DNA of 64,000 nucleotides from Rhizobium giardinii bv. giardinii H152 (GTDB lineage Bacteria > Pseudomonadota > Alphaproteobacteria > Rhizobiales > Rhizobiaceae). Below, one piece after another: positions 61,230-64,000 of the stretch. Position 1 is the first letter of the stretch. Every line of letters starts with the position of its first letter. Where the stretch lies: contig NZ_KB902735.1 of the NCBI RefSeq assembly GCF_000379605.1, positions 142,976 through 206,975 on the forward strand. Direction: 5' to 3'. A program made the translations under genes and the position numbers. The notes below the pieces were generated by a model. The model was not told the origin of the DNA, searched no databases, and worked only from the letters and a program-made list of their open reading frames with translations.

Positions 61230-62117
61230 ATGGATTGGCTCACCAAATTTCCGCACATGAATGACGATTCGCTGCGCAATCTGAAAAAAGTCATCGACGA
61301 AGGCTTTCGCGCCTTCACGCGCGCCTATGGCGATGGAATCGAGGCGATCTTCGAGCCGCTGCAATTCTTCCTGATCTACTCCGAACGCTTCATGACGCGC
61401 ACGCCATGGCCGATCATCCTGGTGTTGATCGCGTTGGTCGCGTGGTTTGCGAGCCGGAACTGGAAGATTGTCGCAGCCTGCATCGTGACGCTCCTCCTCA
61501 TCGGCTATTTCGACATGTGGGACGATACGATGAAGACCGTATCGATGATTTTCGTCTGTACGGTGCTTTCGATCGCGATCGGCATCCCGATCGGCATTGC
61601 CATGTCGCGGTCCGACCGGCTGCAGAACGCGGTCAATCCCGTGCTCGATGTGATGCAGACCATGCCCAGTTTCGTCTATCTGATCCCCGTCGTCATGCTT
61701 CTCGGCATTGGCAAGGTACCCGGCCTGATCGCCGTGGTCATCTATGCGATCCCGCCGATGATCAGGCTCACCAATCTCGGCATTCGCCTTGTCGACAAGG
61801 ATGTGCTCGAGGCTGCCGATGCCTTCGGCTCCTCCAATTGGCAAAAGCTGAAGAACGTGCAGATGCCTCTTGCGCTGCCCACCATCATGGCCGGCATCAA
61901 CCAGACGATCATGATGGCGCTCGCCATGGTGGTCATTGCCTCGATGATCGGGGTGCAGGGTCTCGGCCAGCCGGTTCTCAAGGCTATTGCCAACCAGTAT
62001 TTCACGCTCGGCATTTTCAACGGTCTGGCGATCGTCGGCATCGCGATCATCTTCGACCGGGTCAGCCAGGCGTACGGAAAAAGGCTGCAGCGTCACCGCG
62101 AAATCATCCACGGCTGA
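61230..62117 (+). CDS. Glycine betaine/proline-type ABC transporter permease
   Basis: 295 residues. Six or so membrane helices make up the BPD_transp_1 domain; the EAA loop is visible as EAADAFGSSNWQKLKNVQMP, which contacts the ATPase. The N-terminal 55 residues are hydrophilic (NDDSLRNLKKVIDEGFRAFT), as in ProW. ATG 61230 is preceded by AAGGGG. The partner ATP-binding protein is not encoded in the window downstream or upstream, so it must come from another locus. A terminator closes the unit. Confidence 0.9.
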   Translation: MDWLTKFPHMNDDSLRNLKKVIDEGFRAFTRAYGDGIEAIFEPLQFFLIYSERFMTRTPWPIILVLIALVAWFASRNWKIVAACIVTLLLIGYFDMWDDTMKTVSMIFVCTVLSIAIGIPIGIAMSRSDRLQNAVNPVLDVMQTMPSFVYLIPVVMLLGIGKVPGLIAVVIYAIPPMIRLTNLGIRLVDKDVLEAADAFGSSNWQKLKNVQMPLALPTIMAGINQTIMMALAMVVIASMIGVQGLGQPVLKAIANQYFTLGIFNGLAIVGIAIIFDRVSQAYGKRLQRHREIIHG

Positions 62118-62131
62118 CGATCGATACGGGA

Positions 62132-62162
62132 AAACGCCGCCAACGAAGAGCTGGCGGCGTTT
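62132..62162. terminator. Bidirectional terminator after the permease
   Basis: AACGCCGCCA and TGGCGGCGTT pair around ACGAAGAGC, with A residues before and T residues after, so it can stop transcription from both the permease gene and the convergent DMT gene. Confidence 0.75.
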
Positions 62163-62221
62163 GCGTCCTTCGTGACTGATCAAGGCGCCCAAGACGCGGC
62201 GATGCAGTCAGCCGGAACAGT

Positions 62222-63127
62222 TCAGTGTTTCGGCGAGAAAAGCCCGGTCGACATCGCCACGCCCAGGCCGGTGATGACGGCCGCACTGATCTCGAACAGG
62301 CCAATCTCCTCTCCCAGCAACACTCCACCGCCCAACGTGGCAAGGACCGGCGTAATCGCCGTGAAGGCCGCGGCCTGCGTACCGCCCAGCGCCCGCACGG
62401 CCATGCCATAGGCAACCATGGCCGTCAGTCCCGACAGGACGCCTTGGCTCATCACCTGCAGGGCGATTTCATTGGCCGGGGTGACAGCGAGCGACGTTCC
62501 ATGGATCAGCGCCAGGCCAAGATGGATCAGGAACGACCAGAGGGCGATGACGGCACCGGCTTCCACCGCGGTCAGTCCCGAGCGCTTGAACGCGTGGGTG
62601 TAGCTTGCCCAGAGAAGGGCAGCGCCGGGCAGCAGGATGAAACTCGTCCAGGGAATGCCGGCGCTCGACAGGCTGCTGGACAGAAGAATGCCGACGCCCG
62701 CGACGATGGCGGCAAGGCCGAGCCAGCGGCCGGCATCGGGCCGTTCGCGGAAGACGAAAACGCCGATCAGCGCGGCCGCAAGCGGCATCGATCCCCCAAG
62801 CAGGATACCGGCGGAGGCGGCCGGCGTGGCGTGGATCGCAAAGGTGGTCAACTGGAAGAACAAGGCGCCGGAGCCGGCGACCATCAGGGCGAGAAGCGAG
62901 AGCGGAACGCCCTTCGGCAAAAGCCCGAGGCGCCACCAAACCGGCGCGAGGACCACGGCGGGGACACCATAGCGAATGAGGCCGATATCGATCGTCCCGA
63001 GTGGCGTCGCGGCGCTGTGACGGGTCGCCAGAATCCAACTCGCCCAAATGAGGACGGTGACGCTTCCGCCGATGTAACCGGTCGTGGTCGAGGGCGAATT
63101 CATGCGGGCAAGGGCGAGCGTGTTCAT
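62222..63127 (-). CDS. DMT family transporter (EamA), Lrp-linked
   Basis: 301 residues with ten predicted helices in two EamA repeats, beginning GYIGGSVTVLIWASWILATR and ending ISAAVITGLGVAMSTGLF. The gene is divergent from an Lrp/AsnC regulator with 140 AT-rich bases between, a common arrangement for amino acid exporters under local Lrp control. The substrate is probably an amino acid or related compound, which is inference. Confidence 0.88.
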   Translation of the reverse strand: MNTLALARMNSPSTTTGYIGGSVTVLIWASWILATRHSAATPLGTIDIGLIRYGVPAVVLAPVWWRLGLLPKGVPLSLLALMVAGSGALFFQLTTFAIHATPAASAGILLGGSMPLAAALIGVFVFRERPDAGRWLGLAAIVAGVGILLSSSLSSAGIPWTSFILLPGAALLWASYTHAFKRSGLTAVEAGAVIALWSFLIHLGLALIHGTSLAVTPANEIALQVMSQGVLSGLTAMVAYGMAVRALGGTQAAAFTAITPVLATLGGGVLLGEEIGLFEISAAVITGLGVAMSTGLFSPKH

Positions 63128-63267
63128 CGGGCCAACCTTTCTTTCTTTGTGAAAATCTGTCCGTCTGAAAGAAAATTTAGCGCCAAAGGAGGAGGCATGT
63201 CCTTGCGATTTATGCTTATGAAATTATGCTACAAGCAATAATCTGCCAATAATTTGAATCTGAGTTG
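63128..63267. promoter_or_regulatory. Divergent promoter region of DMT exporter and Lrp regulator
   Basis: An AT-rich stretch (TTTATGCTTATGAAATTATG near 63210, then CAATAATCTGCCAATAATTT near 63236) between the two divergent starts. Lrp-type proteins bind AT-rich imperfect palindromes, so autoregulation and control of the exporter are likely. Confidence 0.5.
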
Positions 63268-63747
63268 ATGAGTATGCCAAATCTGGATAAATTCGATATT
63301 GCCATCCTGCGCATCCTGCAGGAGGACGCGCGCGCGACGAATGTGGAAATCGCCGAGCGGGTGAACCTGTCTCCGTCGCCGTGTCTGAGGCGGATCCGCA
63401 ATCTGGAAAAATCCGGCGTGCTGCGCGGCTATCGGGCCGATATCGACCGCAAGCAGGTTGGCCTCGGGCTCACCGTCTTCGTCGAAATCAAGGTCGGGCG
63501 CCACAGCCAGGAAAATGCACGCTTGCAGCAGGAGGCGCTGCTCGCCATCCCGGAGGTCGTCTCCTGTTTCCTGATTTCCGGCAGCGCCGACTTTCTGGCG
63601 GAGGTGGTGGTTGCCGATCTCACAGCCTATGAAACCTTGTTGACCGAAACCCTGCTTGCCCTGCCGGGTGTCGCCGACATTCGCTCCAATTTCGCCATCC
63701 GTACGATCAAGACCGGCGGAACGCTGAAGCTGCCTGAGCCGCGCTGA
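63268..63747 (+). CDS. Lrp/AsnC family transcriptional regulator
   Basis: 159 residues. The N-terminal winged helix (LDKFDIAILRILQEDARATN, EIAERVNLSPSPCLRRIRNL) is followed by the RAM ligand-binding domain (LGLTVFVEIKVGRHSQENAR, GSADFLAEVVVADLTAYETL). The length is standard for local Lrp-type regulators that sense amino acids. It is divergent from a DMT exporter, its likely target. ATG 63274 (MPNLDK) is an alternative start. Confidence 0.92.
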   Translation: MSMPNLDKFDIAILRILQEDARATNVEIAERVNLSPSPCLRRIRNLEKSGVLRGYRADIDRKQVGLGLTVFVEIKVGRHSQENARLQQEALLAIPEVVSCFLISGSADFLAEVVVADLTAYETLLTETLLALPGVADIRSNFAIRTIKTGGTLKLPEPR

Positions 63748-63807
63748 CAAAATCGCCTGCGGAAAACCATCCGGCAGGTGATTCAATCGGGCTTGAGTTC
63801 AGCAGCG

Positions 63808-64000
63808 TTACGCGTTGCGTTCCGCGAAATCCGGCCGTGAAACAGCCGCGCCCTCGCGCTTTGGTGCCGATTTCCAGGCAACCACCATCAGGCCGCCGAT
63901 CACGGTGATGTGCTCCATGACCACGTAAAATTCGAGCGTCTTGATCGGCTCCTGCATGGTCCAGAAGGTGTGGGCGATCGGGATCGTGAGCAGGGTAAAG
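63808..64000 (-). CDS. C-terminal part of a DoxX-like membrane protein (partial)
   Basis: The minus-strand frame enters from the window edge and stops at TAA 63810-63808. The visible 63 residues include a hydrophobic helix pair (TLLTIPIAHTFWTMQEPIKT, then MEHITVIGGLMVVAW) and a polar tail (KSAPKREGAAVSRPDFAERN). This matches the end of DoxX-family proteins, four-helix membrane proteins of uncertain role. The N-terminal part lies outside the window. Confidence 0.7.
   Translation of the reverse strand, partial: FTLLTIPIAHTFWTMQEPIKTLEFYVVMEHITVIGGLMVVAWKSAPKREGAAVSRPDFAERNA

Overview
The window is a chromosomal segment of a Rhizobiaceae-type alphaproteobacterium (Rhizobium, Agrobacterium or Ensifer relatives). 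This rests on high GC, many Rhizobium-type intergenic mosaic palindromes, a feuN-feuP-feuQ module, a ccmIEFH cytochrome c maturation operon, a pleC-like kinase beside glnE, and a gene transfer agent (GTA) structural cluster of the alphaproteobacterial type. No tRNA, rRNA, CRISPR array, integrase or attachment site was seen.

Layout. 1-12.8 kb is a mixed housekeeping region: an Arg-rich repeat protein tail, DUF2336, DUF1491, a diheme cytochrome c cassette, a peptidoglycan-binding protein, a DivJ-like kinase, DUF5330, SufE, a DUF1254/DUF1214 pair, a DUF559 nuclease boxed in by inverted palindromic repeats, a class A PBP, YcgN and YjbR. 13.0-31.2 kb is the GTA cluster: small-terminase-like protein, TerL, GH19 lysin, portal, a membrane protein, protease, capsid, connector, adaptor, DUF3168, tail tube, gp10, tail chaperone, tape measure, gp12, gp13, gp14, gp15 and a holin-like protein. 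A PhzF gene on the other strand and two tiny paralogous genes interrupt it. 31.3-48.2 kb holds feuNPQ, a lipoprotein, ccmIEFH, degP, a two-component pair, glnE and a PleC-like kinase. 48.4-64 kb holds pepN, DMT and MFS transporters, two small genes, a divergent uracil-DNA glycosylase, an Hsp70-like ATPase, ETF-ubiquinone oxidoreductase, an L,D-transpeptidase lipoprotein, a glycine-betaine-type ABC binding protein plus permease, a DMT exporter with a divergent Lrp regulator, and the end of a DoxX-like gene.

The most notable observation is the state of the GTA cluster. Gene order is complete, but three structural genes (prohead protease, head-tail adaptor, gp15) each carry one extra base that splits the reading frame, while I see no frameshift in the roughly 46 kb of flanking host genes. 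The cluster also carries heptanucleotide arrays that supply stop codons, a mosaic-repeat fragment inside gp14, two internal intrinsic terminators, and a lysin gene preceded by a 9-bp TTAA iteration. This fits either a GTA in decay or errors in the assembly; reads are needed to decide.

Other signals include a DUF559 nuclease gene bounded by near-identical inverted palindromes (possible repeat-mobilising unit), a cytochrome gene bounded by 23-bp inverted repeats, a perfect TTAA-N7-TTAA CtrA-type site before the L,D-transpeptidase, and a 16-bp palindrome before the ETF-QO gene. The DivJ-like and PleC-like kinases, both expected to feed the CtrA pathway that controls GTAs elsewhere, lie on either side of the GTA cluster.
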